A stretch of 64,000 nucleotides of DNA from Kordiimonas gwangyangensis DSM 19435 = JCM 12864 (GTDB lineage: Bacteria > Pseudomonadota > Alphaproteobacteria > Sphingomonadales > Kordiimonadaceae): NCBI RefSeq assembly GCF_000375545.1, contig NZ_AQXF01000001.1, positions 546,893-610,892 on the forward strand, read 5' to 3'. Under the pieces are notes generated by a model that was not told the DNA's origin, made no database searches, and was given only the letters and a program-made list of their open reading frames with translations. The stretch's first letter is position 1, and every line of letters begins with the position of its first letter. Positions 15,894 through 25,967 of this stretch are shown here, in pieces. The translations under genes and the position numbers were made by a program.

Positions 15894-15944
15894 GGGGCAG
15901 CAATGCCCCCCGGAAAAAGGAAGGCCGGTTCACATGAACCGGCC
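15894..15944 (-). terminator. Tandem hairpins between rpsO and pnp
   Basis: The first hairpin reached from rpsO is GGCCGGTTCA/TGAACCGGCC (15923-15944), followed on the minus strand by a T-rich CCTTCCTTTTT run, an intrinsic terminator form. The second is GGGGCA-GCAA-TGCCCC (15894-15909). In other proteobacteria this spacer is where RNase III processes the rpsO-pnp messenger and sets PNPase autoregulation; whether that holds here is inference. Confidence 0.65.
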
Positions 15945-15964
15945 CCCTTGAACTGTACCCGGAA

Positions 15965-16234
15965 TTACTTCCGAAGACCCAGACGACCAATAAGCGTCGT
16001 GTAACGAGCTTCGTCCTGGCCTTTGAGGTAATCGAGCAGCTTGCGACGCTGGTTTACCATCTTGATGAGGCCACGACGGGAGTGGTTGTCTTTTTTGTGG
16101 TCTTTGAAGTGTTCTGTCAGGTTGGAAATACGCTCAGACAGGACAGCAACCTGCACCTCTGGGGAGCCGGTGTCGCCTTCTTTGGTGGCGTATTCTTTGA
16201 TCAGTTCTTGTTTCCGTTCAGCAGTGATCGACAT
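15965..16234 (-). CDS. rpsO: 30S ribosomal protein S15
   Basis: 89 residues, the usual length. Conserved blocks include [31 protein letters not shown] and [20 protein letters not shown]. It binds 16S rRNA helices 20-22 early in 30S assembly. AGGAG lies seven bases before the ATG. It sits 17 bases after truB in the rimP-to-pnp operon. Confidence 0.99.
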   Translation of the reverse strand: MSITAERKQELIKEYATKEGDTGSPEVQVAVLSERISNLTEHFKDHKKDNHSRRGLIKMVNQRRKLLDYLKGQDEARYTTLIGRLGLRK

Positions 16235-16251
16235 CGATCTTCTCCTAAAAA

Positions 16252-17151
16252 TTACATATTGAAGACCCGCAAGGATTTCACAATGCCGTCTGTGTTTTCA
16301 GCAACCGCCAGCGGCGCGTCGCCACACATCAACACAATGGTTCCTTGCTTAGCCGTGGGCAGGTGGAGGGTTTGCCCGCATCGTATGCGATCCGCCTCCG
16401 GTTCCGATACGGCAACCGCCGGGATGTCGTCCAGCGCCGTCGTGATCGGACATAGGTAGTCCACAGCGCGCGCACTATGGCCCAACTCATCCAGCTTTTC
16501 CAGCGAAATCGCCTGTTCAAGCCCGAACGGACCTACCCGCAAGCGCCGGAGCATCCTCACATGCCCATGCGTACCAAGCGCTTCGGCAATATCACGCGCG
16601 AGCGAGCGCACATAGGTGCCCTTGCCGCAGGTGACAAAAAGCGTGGCCTCGCCTGCTTCCGCGTTATAGTCATCAAGCTTAAGTGTATGAATTTCAACAG
16701 GTCTTGCCTGAAGCATCACCTCTTCGCCGTCGCGCGCCAGCTTATAGGCACGCTGCCCGTCCACCTTGATGGCGCTATAGGCGGGTGGCACCTGCATGAT
16801 GGTGCCGGTAAACTGCGGCAGGATTTCACGAATTTCAGCTTCCAAAGGGATTCGCCCGCCAGATGCGATGATGGCGCCTTCAAGGTCGTCCGAATCGGTC
16901 GCACTGCCAAAACGAATAGTGAAGGCATAGTCTTTCGATGCGTCCACAATGAAGGGCATGGTCTTCGTGGCTTCGCCAAGCCCGATAGGCAGAATGCCCG
17001 ACGCCAGCGGGTCGAGCGTACCGCCGTGGCCAACCTTCTGCGCTTTGGTGACAAACTTGATGCGACCAACGACCTTGGCGCTCGACATCCCGAGCGGTTT
17101 GTCGACGATCATCCAGCCGTCGACCTTCTCACCCTTGCGGCGCCGTGCCAC
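16252..17151 (-). CDS. truB: tRNA pseudouridine(55) synthase
   Basis: 299 residues. The catalytic Asp lies in [12 protein letters not shown], with DKPLGMSS and the later [13 protein letters not shown] motif conserved. It makes pseudouridine 55 in the T loop of tRNAs. The GTG start abuts the rbfA stop codon directly, indicating translational coupling. Confidence 0.97.
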   Translation of the reverse strand: MARRRKGEKVDGWMIVDKPLGMSSAKVVGRIKFVTKAQKVGHGGTLDPLASGILPIGLGEATKTMPFIVDASKDYAFTIRFGSATDSDDLEGAIIASGGRIPLEAEIREILPQFTGTIMQVPPAYSAIKVDGQRAYKLARDGEEVMLQARPVEIHTLKLDDYNAEAGEATLFVTCGKGTYVRSLARDIAEALGTHGHVRMLRRLRVGPFGLEQAISLEKLDELGHSARAVDYLCPITTALDDIPAVAVSEPEADRIRCGQTLHLPTAKQGTIVLMCGDAPLAVAENTDGIVKSLRVFNM

Positions 17152-17592
17152 CTATTCTTCCTCGTCGTCCGGAAGCTCATCGGCATCGACGTCATCATCT
17201 TCGTCGTGCGCGAGGTCACGCTGTACCCGCGGGTCGCGCAGGATGGCGTCGATGTGGCTGGCTTCGTCGAAACTTTCGTCGATGATGAACTTGAGCCGCG
17301 GCATATATTTCATATGCACGACCTTGCTCATCTCACCGCGGATGAAGGCGGAATTTTTGTTGAGCGCCTTGGTCACCTTGCCGTTCGGGTCACCGCCGAG
17401 CGGCATCACAAACACGGTCGCGTTCCTGAGGTCAGGGCTGATGCGCACCTCGGATACCGTCACGCTTGCGGTCGCGAGGTCAGCATCCTGCACGTCACCG
17501 CGCTGGAGGATGGCCGAGATGGCATGGCGCACGTTCTCGCCCACGCGCAGAAGGCGCAGGCTCGGGCCCTTGGCATGTTGAGACCTGGACAT
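17152..17592 (-). CDS. rbfA: 30S ribosome-binding factor A
   Basis: 146 residues. The KH-like fold is recognisable in RLLRVGENVRHAISAILQRG, the segment PDLRNATVFVMPLGGD, and the LNKNSAFIRGEMSKVVHMKYMPRL run. The C-terminus is very acidic (DEDDDVDADELPDDEEE), common in alphaproteobacterial forms. RbfA helps 16S rRNA 5' end maturation. It lies between infB and truB as usual. Confidence 0.97.
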   Translation of the reverse strand: MSRSQHAKGPSLRLLRVGENVRHAISAILQRGDVQDADLATASVTVSEVRISPDLRNATVFVMPLGGDPNGKVTKALNKNSAFIRGEMSKVVHMKYMPRLKFIIDESFDEASHIDAILRDPRVQRDLAHDEDDDVDADELPDDEEE

Positions 17593-17635
17593 CGGATATT
17601 ACCCTAGCGTCTGGACCGGGAGGCCAGTGCAAGCC

Positions 17636-20272
17636 CTAGAGCTTGCGCTGGATTTCCACGAGTTCATAAACCTCAAGCACGTCGCCGGCTTTGAAGTCAT
17701 CGTAGTTCTCGAACGTGAGACCACATTCCTGACCCGCGCGCACTTCCTTGACGTCGTCCTTGAAGCGGCGGAGGTTGTCGATCTGGCCTTCGTAGATGAT
17801 GACATCGTCGCGCAGGATACGGGCCTTGAGGTCGTTGCGGATCGAACCGTCGACCACAAAACAGCCTGCTGCCTTGCCGGATTTGCCAGCCTGGAAGGCT
17901 TCGCGAATTTCGGCCTGACCCACCACGTTCTCTTTGTATTCCGGACCGAGCTGACCAGCCATCGCCGCTTTCACTTCGTCGATAAGGTCATAGATCACAG
18001 AGTAGTATTTGATCGTGATGCCTTCGGCTTCAGCCGCTTCACGCGCCTGTTTGTTCGGGCGAACGTTAAAGCCGATCACCAGCGCACCAGAAGCTTGCGC
18101 AAGCGTGATGTCGGTCTCGGTGATACCACCAACCGCGCCGTGGATTACGCGACACTTGATGTCGTCGTTACCAGCTTTTTCAAGCGACTGGGTGATAGCT
18201 TCCACCGAACCCTGCACGTCGCCCTTGATCACCACATCGAAGGTCTGAACGCCAGCGCTCTCCTTGAGTTTGGAGAAGATGCTCTCGAGCGTTTTCGGTG
18301 CAGCAGCAGCCGCTTGACGCTTCTTGCGCTGCATGTCCTGACGGTAGGACGTTACTTCACGCGCCCGGCCTTCGTTCTCGACAACAGCAAAGTCGTCACC
18401 CGCACCCGGCGTACCGTTGAGGCCAAGAACTTCAACCGGCACAGACGGCCCGGCTTCAGTTACTTGCTCACCCTTGTCGTTCACGAGCGCACGCACGCGG
18501 CCCCATTCAGGACCAGCAACGAAGATGTCACCAACACGCAGCGTACCACGCTGCACAAGCACCGTCGCAACCGGGCCGCGGCCCTTGTCGAGCTTGGCTT
18601 CAACAACCACACCCTCGGCATCGCGGTCAGCGTTTGACTTCAGTTCCAGGATCTCAGCCTGCAGGGCAATCGCTTCCTTGAGCTGGTCAAGACCGGCACC
18701 CGTCTTGGCCGACACTTCAACTTCCTGCGTATCGCCGGAGAAGGTCTCGGTCACCACTTCGTGCTGCAGCAGTTCCTGGCGCACGCGGTCCGGGTTCGCG
18801 CCTTCGCGGTCCATCTTGTTGATGGCAACGATGATCGGCACACCCGCCGCTTTCGCGTGGTGGATTGCTTCAATGGTTTGCGGCATCACACCGTCGTCGG
18901 CTGCAACCACAAGGATCACGATATCGGTCACGCTTGCGCCGCGCGCCCGCATTTGCGTAAAGGCGGCGTGGCCAGGCGTATCGAGGAAGGTGATCTTGTT
19001 GTCACCAACCGATACCTGATAGGCGCCGATGTGCTGGGTAATACCGCCCGCTTCGCCCGATACCACATTCGCTTTGCGAAGGGCGTCAAGGAGCGAGGTC
19101 TTACCATGGTCAACGTGGCCCATCACAGTCACGATCGGCGCACGTGGTGCCAGATCGTCCTCATGATCTGCCTCACCAACAAGACCAATCTCAACGTCTG
19201 CGTCGCTTACGCGCTTCGGCGTGTGGCCCATCTCTGTCACCACAAGCTCAGCCGTATCCTGATCAAGCGTCTGGTTGATGGTGGCAAGAACACCGAGGCC
19301 CATCAGGGTCTTGATCACGAACGTGGCTTTTTCAGCCATACGGTTCGCCAGTTCCTGAACGGTAATCGCTTCAGGAATGGTGATCTCACGGGCCTGCTTG
19401 GGCTGGTTCGCACTGGTATCGTGCGCCGCACGCTTCTTCGCTTGTGCGCGTTTGAACGCAGCGATGGAGCGCTGACGCTCATCACCGCCCGAAAGCGCGC
19501 CAGAGATCGTCAGGCGGCCGGAGCGACGGTCGTCGCCGCGACCACGGCCACGCGCCGGACGCTCAGGCGTCGCAGGTGCCGCTGCACCGCCGCCTTTTTT
19601 GTCCTTGCGCTTGGAGCGCGGCTTGCGCTCGTCATCTTCTTCTTCCTTGCCGCCGCCCGCATGACGGGCTTCCGTCGCTTTCTTGAGCTGCACGGCACGG
19701 GCTTCGAGATCAGCCTTCTTGCGGGCTTCCGCTTCGGCTTTCTCTTTAACCTTGATGTCTTCTTCAGCCTTTTTGGCGGCGTCAGCTTCGGCTTTTTTCT
19801 TCGCCTCAGCTTCTTTCTTCGCCTTCATGTCGGCTTCCGCCTTCATGCGTGCTTCAGCTTCATCGTCACGCGCAGCAGCTTCAGCCGCTTCGCGCATCTT
19901 GCGCTCGGCAGCTTCCTTGGCTTCGCGTGCTTCACGTTCTGCACGTTCCTTGGCTTCTTCTTCCGCACGGCGTTTTGCTTCTTCAAGCACGCGGATGCGG
20001 GTTTCCTGTTCGGTGTTCGTCAGGTTCTGCGCACCTTCACCGGCAGGCTTCTTGGGCACATAGGCTCTGGGTGCCTTGCGCTGACCCGGAGCTTCCTGAG
20101 CGGCTGGCGTTTCCGCGCCACCTTTGTGAAGCATCCGCTTTTTCTTACGCTCGACAACCACTGCCTTGCTGCGCCCATGGCTGAAGCTTTGACGAACCTG
20201 ACCGGACTCAACCCCCTTGCCTACTCCAAGAGTGCCGCGGCCGGACAATGTCAGTTTCTTTTCGTCGCTCAT
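17636..20272 (-). CDS. infB: Translation initiation factor IF-2
   Basis: 878 residues from the ATG at 20272 (MSDEKKLTL). After a basic N-terminal segment comes a long Lys/Glu/Ala-rich charged region (about residues 80-210) likely to form helix or coiled coil, then the IF2 N-domain, and the G domain with [23 protein letters not shown] and NKMD. C-terminal domains bind initiator tRNA. It starts one base after the stop of the YlxR-type gene. Confidence 0.98.
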   Translation of the reverse strand: MSDEKKLTLSGRGTLGVGKGVESGQVRQSFSHGRSKAVVVERKKKRMLHKGGAETPAAQEAPGQRKAPRAYVPKKPAGEGAQNLTNTEQETRIRVLEEAKRRAEEEAKERAEREAREAKEAAERKMREAAEAAARDDEAEARMKAEADMKAKKEAEAKKKAEADAAKKAEEDIKVKEKAEAEARKKADLEARAVQLKKATEARHAGGGKEEEDDERKPRSKRKDKKGGGAAAPATPERPARGRGRGDDRRSGRLTISGALSGGDERQRSIAAFKRAQAKKRAAHDTSANQPKQAREITIPEAITVQELANRMAEKATFVIKTLMGLGVLATINQTLDQDTAELVVTEMGHTPKRVSDADVEIGLVGEADHEDDLAPRAPIVTVMGHVDHGKTSLLDALRKANVVSGEAGGITQHIGAYQVSVGDNKITFLDTPGHAAFTQMRARGASVTDIVILVVAADDGVMPQTIEAIHHAKAAGVPIIVAINKMDREGANPDRVRQELLQHEVVTETFSGDTQEVEVSAKTGAGLDQLKEAIALQAEILELKSNADRDAEGVVVEAKLDKGRGPVATVLVQRGTLRVGDIFVAGPEWGRVRALVNDKGEQVTEAGPSVPVEVLGLNGTPGAGDDFAVVENEGRAREVTSYRQDMQRKKRQAAAAAPKTLESIFSKLKESAGVQTFDVVIKGDVQGSVEAITQSLEKAGNDDIKCRVIHGAVGGITETDITLAQASGALVIGFNVRPNKQAREAAEAEGITIKYYSVIYDLIDEVKAAMAGQLGPEYKENVVGQAEIREAFQAGKSGKAAGCFVVDGSIRNDLKARILRDDVIIYEGQIDNLRRFKDDVKEVRAGQECGLTFENYDDFKAGDVLEVYELVEIQRKL

Positions 20273-20273
20273 A

Positions 20274-20900
20274 TTACTCTTCGTTCCCTTGCGCTTCACA
20301 AGTCAGCGGGTCTACCCCGCGCAACCTCATCAATCGGCCAATATCGGCCTTAAGTATATCAGTGCCGCCGCTTGTCATCAGCAACACATGAACCACATTC
20401 TCGCGACCGAGCGCGCCAGAAAGCGCTTCACGGTCAAACAGCGATGCCGCGGGCACATCGCCCACAGCCGCTTTGATTTTGCGGCGCCCGTCTTCGGCGC
20501 CATCTGTTGCGGCCAGCAACAGCGCAGGTTTCCCTGTGCCTTTTTTACTGAGTGCCGCCTTGATCTTGTCAAAGCCGGTCACCAGATGGCCTGCACGCTG
20601 CTCAAGCCCCAGTCGGTCCAGACAGCGACGCGCGAGAAGGCGGTCAATCAGATCAACCAGATCATCAGGCACCGCTTCCCGCTTCACTGTGGTTTTCAGC
20701 GAGCGGCTGGCGGCCTTCGCAAGCTTGCCGTCCTTGACAGCAGCCCTGAGTGCCGCACCCTCCACGCTGACCCACATGCCCCTGCCGGGCAGCCGGGCGG
20801 CCACATCAGGCACCAAGGTGCCATCGGGGCCGAGCGCGAGACGGACCAGATCGCTTTCCGGTCGCGTCTCATGATTTAAAATGCACCGCCTCTCGCGCAT
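20274..20900 (-). CDS. YlxR-type RNA-binding protein with L7Ae-like C-terminal domain
   Basis: 208 residues. The N-terminal YlxR (DUF448) domain shows [21 protein letters not shown] and the GRGMWV motif (normally GRGAWV). The C-terminal half (about 100-190) resembles the L7Ae/L30e RNA-binding fold: [15 protein letters not shown], then [17 protein letters not shown]. In Gram-positive bacteria YlxR (RnpM) binds RNase P RNA. The fusion of both domains is usual in alphaproteobacteria. It sits between nusA and infB in the conserved operon. Confidence 0.93.
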   Translation of the reverse strand: MRERRCILNHETRPESDLVRLALGPDGTLVPDVAARLPGRGMWVSVEGAALRAAVKDGKLAKAASRSLKTTVKREAVPDDLVDLIDRLLARRCLDRLGLEQRAGHLVTGFDKIKAALSKKGTGKPALLLAATDGAEDGRRKIKAAVGDVPAASLFDREALSGALGRENVVHVLLMTSGGTDILKADIGRLMRLRGVDPLTCEAQGNEE

Positions 20901-20932
20901 GGCGTCATTTCCTGCTCGCGGTGCCGAAGGAA

Positions 20933-22573
20933 TTACTCTTTTCCTTCTTCAGCCGTTTCGGCTGCTTCAGCTTCGACTGCAACGTCTGCGCCTTCTTCAC
21001 CTTCTACCGCTTCTTCAGCTTCTTCTTCGGCATTGCCGAAAGCTTCTTCAGCGGAAATCCAGCCAAGAACAACACGCGCGGACATGATCATGTCGCTCGC
21101 TTCATCTTGTGCCAGACCGAAGGACTTGAGGATGCCGTCTTCCTTGCTGGTAAGCTCGTCCGCGGCGCAGCCAGCGAAGTCCTCAAGGGTCTTCACTTCA
21201 GCTTCACCAAGAGCCACAAGCATCTGCGGGGTCAGGCCTTCAACGTCGGCAAGGTCGTCTTCAACGCCTAGCTCGATACGCTTTTCGTCAGCCGCACGGG
21301 CTTCCGCTTCAAGGAAGTCGCGGGCACGACGCTGCAGTTCTTCCACGAGGCCATCATCGAAGCCTTCAACGGAGAGAAGCTCGTCGGGCTCAACATAGGC
21401 GATTTCCTCAACCTCGGTGAAGCCTTCCGCCACCAACAGATGGGCAAGCGTGTCGTCAACGTCAAGGGCTTCAACGAAGCGCTTCGACTGCGACATGAAC
21501 TCTTCCTGACGGCGTTCGCTCTCTTCCGCTTCGGTCATGATGTCGATGGTCCAGCCGGTGAGCTGGCTTGCCAGACGCACGTTCTGGCCACGACGGCCGA
21601 TGGCGAGGGAAAGCTGGTCATCAGGCACAACAACTTCAACGCGGGAGCGCTCTTCGTCGAGAACAACTTTCGATACTTCAGCAGGCTGAAGCGCGTTCAC
21701 GATGAAGGAAGCTACGTCGCCCGACCATGGAATAATGTCGATCTTCTCGCCCTGCAGTTCGTTTACAACGGCCTGCACGCGGCTGCCGCGCATACCAACA
21801 CATGCGCCAACCGGGTCGATCGAACCATCGTTCGAGAGAACGGCAATTTTCGCGCGGCTACCCGGGTCGCGGGCTACGGAGCGGATCTCGATGATGCCGT
21901 CATAGATTTCCGGCACTTCCTGCGCGAACAGGGCTGCCATGAAGTCCGGCTTGGTGCGGGACATGAAAATCTGCGGACCGCGGTTCTCGCGGCGCACTTC
22001 ATAAATGATGCCGCGGATACGTTCGTTCTGGCGGATATGCTCACGCGGGATAACCTGGTCGCGGCGCATGATAGCTTCCGCGCGGCCAAGGTCTACGATC
22101 ACGTTACCATACTCAACGCGCTTCACCACGCCGGTGACAACTTCACCCACGCGGTCTTTGTATTCGTCATACTGGCGCTGACGCTCTGCATCGCGCACTT
22201 TCTGAACGATAACCTGTTTCGCGGTCTGCGCTGCGATACGGCCAAAATCCATCGGCGGGAGCGAGGAAGCGAGGTAATCGCCAATCTCGGCGTCCGGCTT
22301 GTCATAGCGCGCGTCTTCAAGGCTGATCTGAACCGCAGGTTCTTCAACCTCTTCCACAACCTCAAGAACCCGGAAAAGACGGATGTCGCCGGTATTTTTG
22401 TCGATCTGCGCGCGGATTTCGTTCTCAGCGCCATAGCGCGAGCGAGCGGCTTTCTGGATCGCTTCTTCCATCGCTTCGAGAACGATGTCTTTGTCGATCG
22501 ATTTTTCGCGCGCTACGAGGTCTGCAATTTGCAGCAGTTCCAACCTGTTTGCACTGACAGCAGCTGCCATCAT
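20933..22573 (-). CDS. nusA: Transcription termination/antitermination protein NusA
   Basis: About 546 residues; the ATG at 22573 is chosen for its GGAG five bases upstream, with a second ATG right after it. Domains: N-terminal RNA polymerase-binding part, S1 (VVTGVVKRVEYGNVIVDLGR), two KH domains (GMRGSRVQAVVNELQGEKID; GRRGQNVRLASQLTGW) and C-terminal acidic repeats with helix-hairpin-helix units. The last 30 residues are very rich in Glu and Ala. Second gene of the rimP operon. Confidence 0.97.
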   Translation of the reverse strand: MMAAAVSANRLELLQIADLVAREKSIDKDIVLEAMEEAIQKAARSRYGAENEIRAQIDKNTGDIRLFRVLEVVEEVEEPAVQISLEDARYDKPDAEIGDYLASSLPPMDFGRIAAQTAKQVIVQKVRDAERQRQYDEYKDRVGEVVTGVVKRVEYGNVIVDLGRAEAIMRRDQVIPREHIRQNERIRGIIYEVRRENRGPQIFMSRTKPDFMAALFAQEVPEIYDGIIEIRSVARDPGSRAKIAVLSNDGSIDPVGACVGMRGSRVQAVVNELQGEKIDIIPWSGDVASFIVNALQPAEVSKVVLDEERSRVEVVVPDDQLSLAIGRRGQNVRLASQLTGWTIDIMTEAEESERRQEEFMSQSKRFVEALDVDDTLAHLLVAEGFTEVEEIAYVEPDELLSVEGFDDGLVEELQRRARDFLEAEARAADEKRIELGVEDDLADVEGLTPQMLVALGEAEVKTLEDFAGCAADELTSKEDGILKSFGLAQDEASDMIMSARVVLGWISAEEAFGNAEEEAEEAVEGEEGADVAVEAEAAETAEEGKE

Positions 22574-22652
22574 CTTCACTCCGTCGTTTCAGGGCATGGC
22601 CACCCGGAACGCATCCGGGCCCCGTGCTAAAACTTATTCACCCGCGCACGGC

Positions 22653-23177
22653 TTATTTGCCGTCCGCGGCCTCAGCACCTTTGTTTGCGGCAGCTTTTTT
22701 CTGCACTGCCTCAAGTAGTTCGTCGGTCAGCAGAAGCTTGGCTTTGGCAATTTCGCCGAACGCCAGCTCCACTTCGCCCTCATCTTCTGTATCGATCTTT
22801 ACAGTCTCACCATCGAACGCGATCAAACGACCACGGAAACGGCGGCGACCGTCAAGCTGGCTCCCGAGCTCCACCTTGGCTTCGAAACCAAGCCAGCGCT
22901 CAAAATCCTTCGGCCGGGTCAGCGGCCGGTCAATACCCGGAGAGCTTACCTCAAGGAGGTATTCACCCGGCAGCGGGTCCTCAACATCAAGGATCAGCGA
23001 AATCTCACGGGACAGGGTAGCGCAATCCTCGACACCCATGGTGCCGTCAGGCCGTTCCGCCATGATCTGCAGCGTCGGCTTGCGGCCACCGCCATAGGTC
23101 ACGCGGATAAGCTCGAACCCGAGGGCCGATACCGTTGGTTCAATGATCTCGGCAATATTGGTTGCTGCGTCGCTCAC
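22653..23177 (-). CDS. rimP: Ribosome maturation factor RimP
   Basis: 174 residues from a GTG start. Conserved blocks: EIIEPTVSALGFELIRV, CATLSREISLILD, and YLLEVSSPGIDRPL. RimP is needed for 30S subunit maturation. It is the first gene of the rimP-nusA-ylxR-infB-rbfA-truB-rpsO-pnp run, so the promoter should lie within the 336 bases upstream, which contain repeated motifs but no clear sigma-70 boxes. The Ala/Lys-rich tail is an extension. Confidence 0.96.
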   Translation of the reverse strand: MSDAATNIAEIIEPTVSALGFELIRVTYGGGRKPTLQIMAERPDGTMGVEDCATLSREISLILDVEDPLPGEYLLEVSSPGIDRPLTRPKDFERWLGFEAKVELGSQLDGRRRFRGRLIAFDGETVKIDTEDEGEVELAFGEIAKAKLLLTDELLEAVQKKAAANKGAEAADGK

Positions 23178-23513
23178 CGATCCTGTCCTTCTTCCATCTC
23201 GCTTCTGGCCTCAACGTCGCCAGATACTCAAACCTTTTGGCACTCAAAACTCGTTGGCATATCTTGCCAAAAGTCACTCAAAACCGCGCTCTCCGCACGC
23301 CAGAAAAAGGCTATGGATGTGGGTCATCGCGGGCAGTGGGATTTTTCCCACTCCTGTGAAAGTTGACCAATCATCTAGGAGAAGCGGCCCCTATATACCT
23401 TCATGTGGCCTTGCCCGCAAGTCCGAAATGCAGGATTTCCGCGCCAGAGCTGAGCCTGCGCGTGTGATGCGTGCCGTTTCATGTGAAACACCCGAGTCGG
23501 AGGAATGTATCCC
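23178..23513. other. 336-base intergenic region upstream of rimP
   Basis: No gene or tRNA seen. It contains a 10-base direct repeat CACTCAAAAC (23241-23250 and 23275-23284) with a related TACTCAAAC at 23226, an inverted repeat TTGGCA-N5-TGCCAA (23254-23270), a small hairpin AGTGGGATTTTTCCCACT, and a parS-like site at 23475-23490. It must include the promoter of the rimP operon, but I could not place -10 and -35 boxes. Confidence 0.6.
23475..23490. promoter_or_regulatory. parS-like site
   Basis: CGTTTCATGTGAAACA matches the ParB-binding parS consensus TGTTTCACGTGAAACA at 14 of 16 positions; the two differences are the first base and one central C to T. It is intergenic. No parAB gene is in the window, so this is only a candidate. 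Confidence 0.35.
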
Positions 23514-24248
23514 TTACTTGCGGGGCAGCCTTTTGAAGCGGAAATAGGTGGCGTGGCCTTCAAGCGCCTTGACCTCATAACGGGTCTCGGGCCAGTCGGC
23601 GGGACGCTTGAGCCAGTCCTCAGGCCCTTCGGCCAGAAATTCGAAATCGTCGCGCAGGCTCATCTGCACCATGGTCCATTCGCGGTAGATCGGATGGTCG
23701 GTGCCGATCCGGAGCTCCGCACCGTCCTTCATGATTCGCGCCAGATCATCAAGGTTATGGCGGTTCACAAAACGGCGGCGGGCGTGGCGGGTCTTGGGCC
23801 ACGGGTCCGGGTGCAGCAGGAACACGCGGGAGACCGACGCCTCCGGCAGCTTCCAGATCACATGGCGTGCATCGTCACCATAGATGCGAATGTTGCTGGT
23901 GTCGGTATCGACAATATGGGCCAAGAGGCCGGCCACGCCGTTGAGGTACGGCTCGCAGCCGATCACGCCGGTGCGCTTGTGATGTTCGGCCTGCCAGGCA
24001 AGGTGTTCACCCTTGCCGAAACCAATCTCAAGCCAGACATCATCCACCTTGCCATCAAAGAGGGCATCGAGATCAATCGTTTGACCCTCACCGTCCGGGA
24101 TCGGTACACCGATGGTGGGCAAAAAGTCGTCCATCAGCGACTGCTGACGGTCCGAGAGCGCCTTGCCTTTGCGGCGGCCAAAAAAGCGCTGCTCCGGCAG
24201 ATGGAAACCCTCGGGGAGATCGTCAGGAATGTTGGCATCTTTTGTCAT
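23514..24248 (-). CDS. trmB: tRNA (guanine-N7-)-methyltransferase
   Basis: 244 residues from the ATG at 24248 (MTKDANIPD). The SAM-binding part is WLEIGFGKGEHLAWQA, followed by GCEPYLNGVAGLL and the family motif FLLHPDPWPKTRHARRRFV. It makes m7G46 in tRNA variable loops. The upstream in-frame extension reads as non-coding. It starts about 100 bases after the lnt stop. Confidence 0.97.
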   Translation of the reverse strand: MTKDANIPDDLPEGFHLPEQRFFGRRKGKALSDRQQSLMDDFLPTIGVPIPDGEGQTIDLDALFDGKVDDVWLEIGFGKGEHLAWQAEHHKRTGVIGCEPYLNGVAGLLAHIVDTDTSNIRIYGDDARHVIWKLPEASVSRVFLLHPDPWPKTRHARRRFVNRHNLDDLARIMKDGAELRIGTDHPIYREWTMVQMSLRDDFEFLAEGPEDWLKRPADWPETRYEVKALEGHATYFRFKRLPRK

Positions 24249-24323
24249 GGCGGTGCCTATAGCCGAAAGAGGCGCGGATGCAAAGTTTTTTGGCCCAGTC
24301 GCCGCACAAGTTCCGCACATATC

Positions 24324-24349
24324 CCGCACACTTCGTGCACAGTGTGCGG
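24324..24349 (-). terminator. Terminator-like hairpin after lnt
   Basis: Nine-base perfect arms CCGCACACT (24324-24332) and AGTGTGCGG (24341-24349), loop of 8, starting one base after the lnt stop codon. There is no long T run, so termination strength is uncertain. Confidence 0.5.
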
Positions 24350-24350
24350 C

Positions 24351-25967
24351 CTAGCGCCGCCACACATATATAAGCCGCGCGAACAGGATAAAGGCACAAA
24401 GAAGCGCCGTCAGCATGCCGCGCATCTGGCTCGTAAGCGGCGCAGCCTCAATTGCTTGCGGCAACGGGCTTTCCACGAGCCCCTGTTTACCGAGACCAAG
24501 GCTTTGTACCGTGCGGCCATAAGGGTCAATCACCGCGCTTACGCCTGTGCTTGCGGCACGCACAAGCGGCAAGCCTTCCTCAATCGCCCGCATGCGGGCC
24601 TGACCCAGATGCTGGTATGGCCCTTCCGTCATGCCGAACCACGCGTCATTGGTGATATTGAGGATCCATTCCGGTCGCTTGGTGGGTGACACCACCGCGC
24701 CGGGGAAAACAATCTCATAACATATCAGCGGCGAGAAACTCGGGATACCGGGGATCTCGACCGTATCAACCCCGCGCCCGCTGGCCCAGGACTGCGCGCC
24801 CGTCAGCGGGTTGATACCCCACTGGTTCAGGGTTTTCTCGAACGGGATATATTCGCCGAACGGCACCAGATGCGCCTTATCATATCGCGCATAAAGATCT
24901 GCCTGCGAGTTGATGGCAAAGAGGCTATTGTAGAAATTCACCTCGCCGTCCTCGACCGTGAAGCGCGGCGCGCCCACAAGCGCAAAGGAACCGTAGTCGA
25001 GGAGCTTCGACAATCGCCAGCGGTGCAGTGAGCCCTCGCGGTCAAACTTTTCTGACTGCACAGCGGTCTCCGGCCAGATGAGCAGCCGCACACCCCGCGC
25101 CCGCCCTTCCTCGTCCCCATCGCGCGAGAGGCGCATATGTTTGTCGAAATGGTCTTCAATCAGGCTCGACAGCCACTTCTCGCTTTGTTTCACGTTGGCT
25201 TGCACCAGCCTGAGCGAGATGGGCAGATGGAAGCGGGTTTCATTGTCCGCGAGGCGCACTTGTCCGAGCATGGTGATACCGCTGAAGGCAACAACCGCCA
25301 GCATGGGCGCGAGAAAACGCTTCCACCCCACGGTGCCGTCAATCAGGCTCGTGAACGCGACCGCTGCCAGGATGGTGATAAAACTAAGCCCATGTGCGCC
25401 AATATAATAGCTGGCCTGCGCAACCGGTAGCCAGTTCGCCCATGCTGTACCAATGAGGTTCCATGGAAAACCGGTGAACCATGTGCCGCGGGCAAATTCG
25501 AACATCACCCACGCACTGGCAAACACCACCATGCGGAATAACCCTTGCGAGCGCAGGCGGTAAGTGATCCAGAACACGATGCCGATATAGATAGCGAGAA
25601 TAGCCGACAGCGCCGTAATGGCAAACGGCGCCAGGATTGCCGGAATAGCATCCTGCTGCGTGAAGGAATGGCCAATCCACGTGAGGCCGACTGAGAAGAA
25701 CCCAAAACCCGTCCACCAACCGTAAGCAAAGGCAGCACCGCGACTTTTGGCGCGGTCGATCATCACCAGCATGAGCGGGAAGGCGATCAATAGGCCGGGG
25801 AAGAAATTAAGCGGCGGGAAAGCGCGCGATAGCACAACACCCACAAGGAAGGCGAAGGCAGGCATGCCAAAGCGTCCCTTGGCCTCAAGCCAGTCAAAAA
25901 AGCGCGCAACATAGCGCGCCGGCGCAGTCATTTCCGCCGTCCCCGCCACCTGGTTATTTTCCTGCAT
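24351..25967 (-). CDS. lnt: Apolipoprotein N-acyltransferase
   Basis: 538 residues from the ATG at 25967 (overlapping the corC end by 14 bases); ATG at 25931 is an alternative. Six or more membrane segments come first (for example FLVGVVLSRAFPPLNFFPG), then a periplasmic nitrilase-type domain with the Glu-Lys-Cys triad in LIWPETAVQ, YDKAHLVPFGEY and LICYEIVFPG, and a last membrane helix near the C-terminus. It adds the third acyl chain to lipoproteins in the inner membrane. It follows corC as in many alphaproteobacteria. Confidence 0.97.
   Translation of the reverse strand: MQENNQVAGTAEMTAPARYVARFFDWLEAKGRFGMPAFAFLVGVVLSRAFPPLNFFPGLLIAFPLMLVMIDRAKSRGAAFAYGWWTGFGFFSVGLTWIGHSFTQQDAIPAILAPFAITALSAILAIYIGIVFWITYRLRSQGLFRMVVFASAWVMFEFARGTWFTGFPWNLIGTAWANWLPVAQASYYIGAHGLSFITILAAVAFTSLIDGTVGWKRFLAPMLAVVAFSGITMLGQVRLADNETRFHLPISLRLVQANVKQSEKWLSSLIEDHFDKHMRLSRDGDEEGRARGVRLLIWPETAVQSEKFDREGSLHRWRLSKLLDYGSFALVGAPRFTVEDGEVNFYNSLFAINSQADLYARYDKAHLVPFGEYIPFEKTLNQWGINPLTGAQSWASGRGVDTVEIPGIPSFSPLICYEIVFPGAVVSPTKRPEWILNITNDAWFGMTEGPYQHLGQARMRAIEEGLPLVRAASTGVSAVIDPYGRTVQSLGLGKQGLVESPLPQAIEAAPLTSQMRGMLTALLCAFILFARLIYVWRR

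Noticed and set aside
18761-20353. 530-codon plus-strand frame opposite infB
   Set aside because: Shadow of the IF2 coding sequence; rich in Phe/Leu/Arg from the reverse of Lys/Glu/Ala codons.
23254-23270. TTGGCA-N5-TGCCAA considered as a sigma-54 promoter
   Set aside because: The distance between GG and GC is 8 bases, not the 10 needed for sigma-54.
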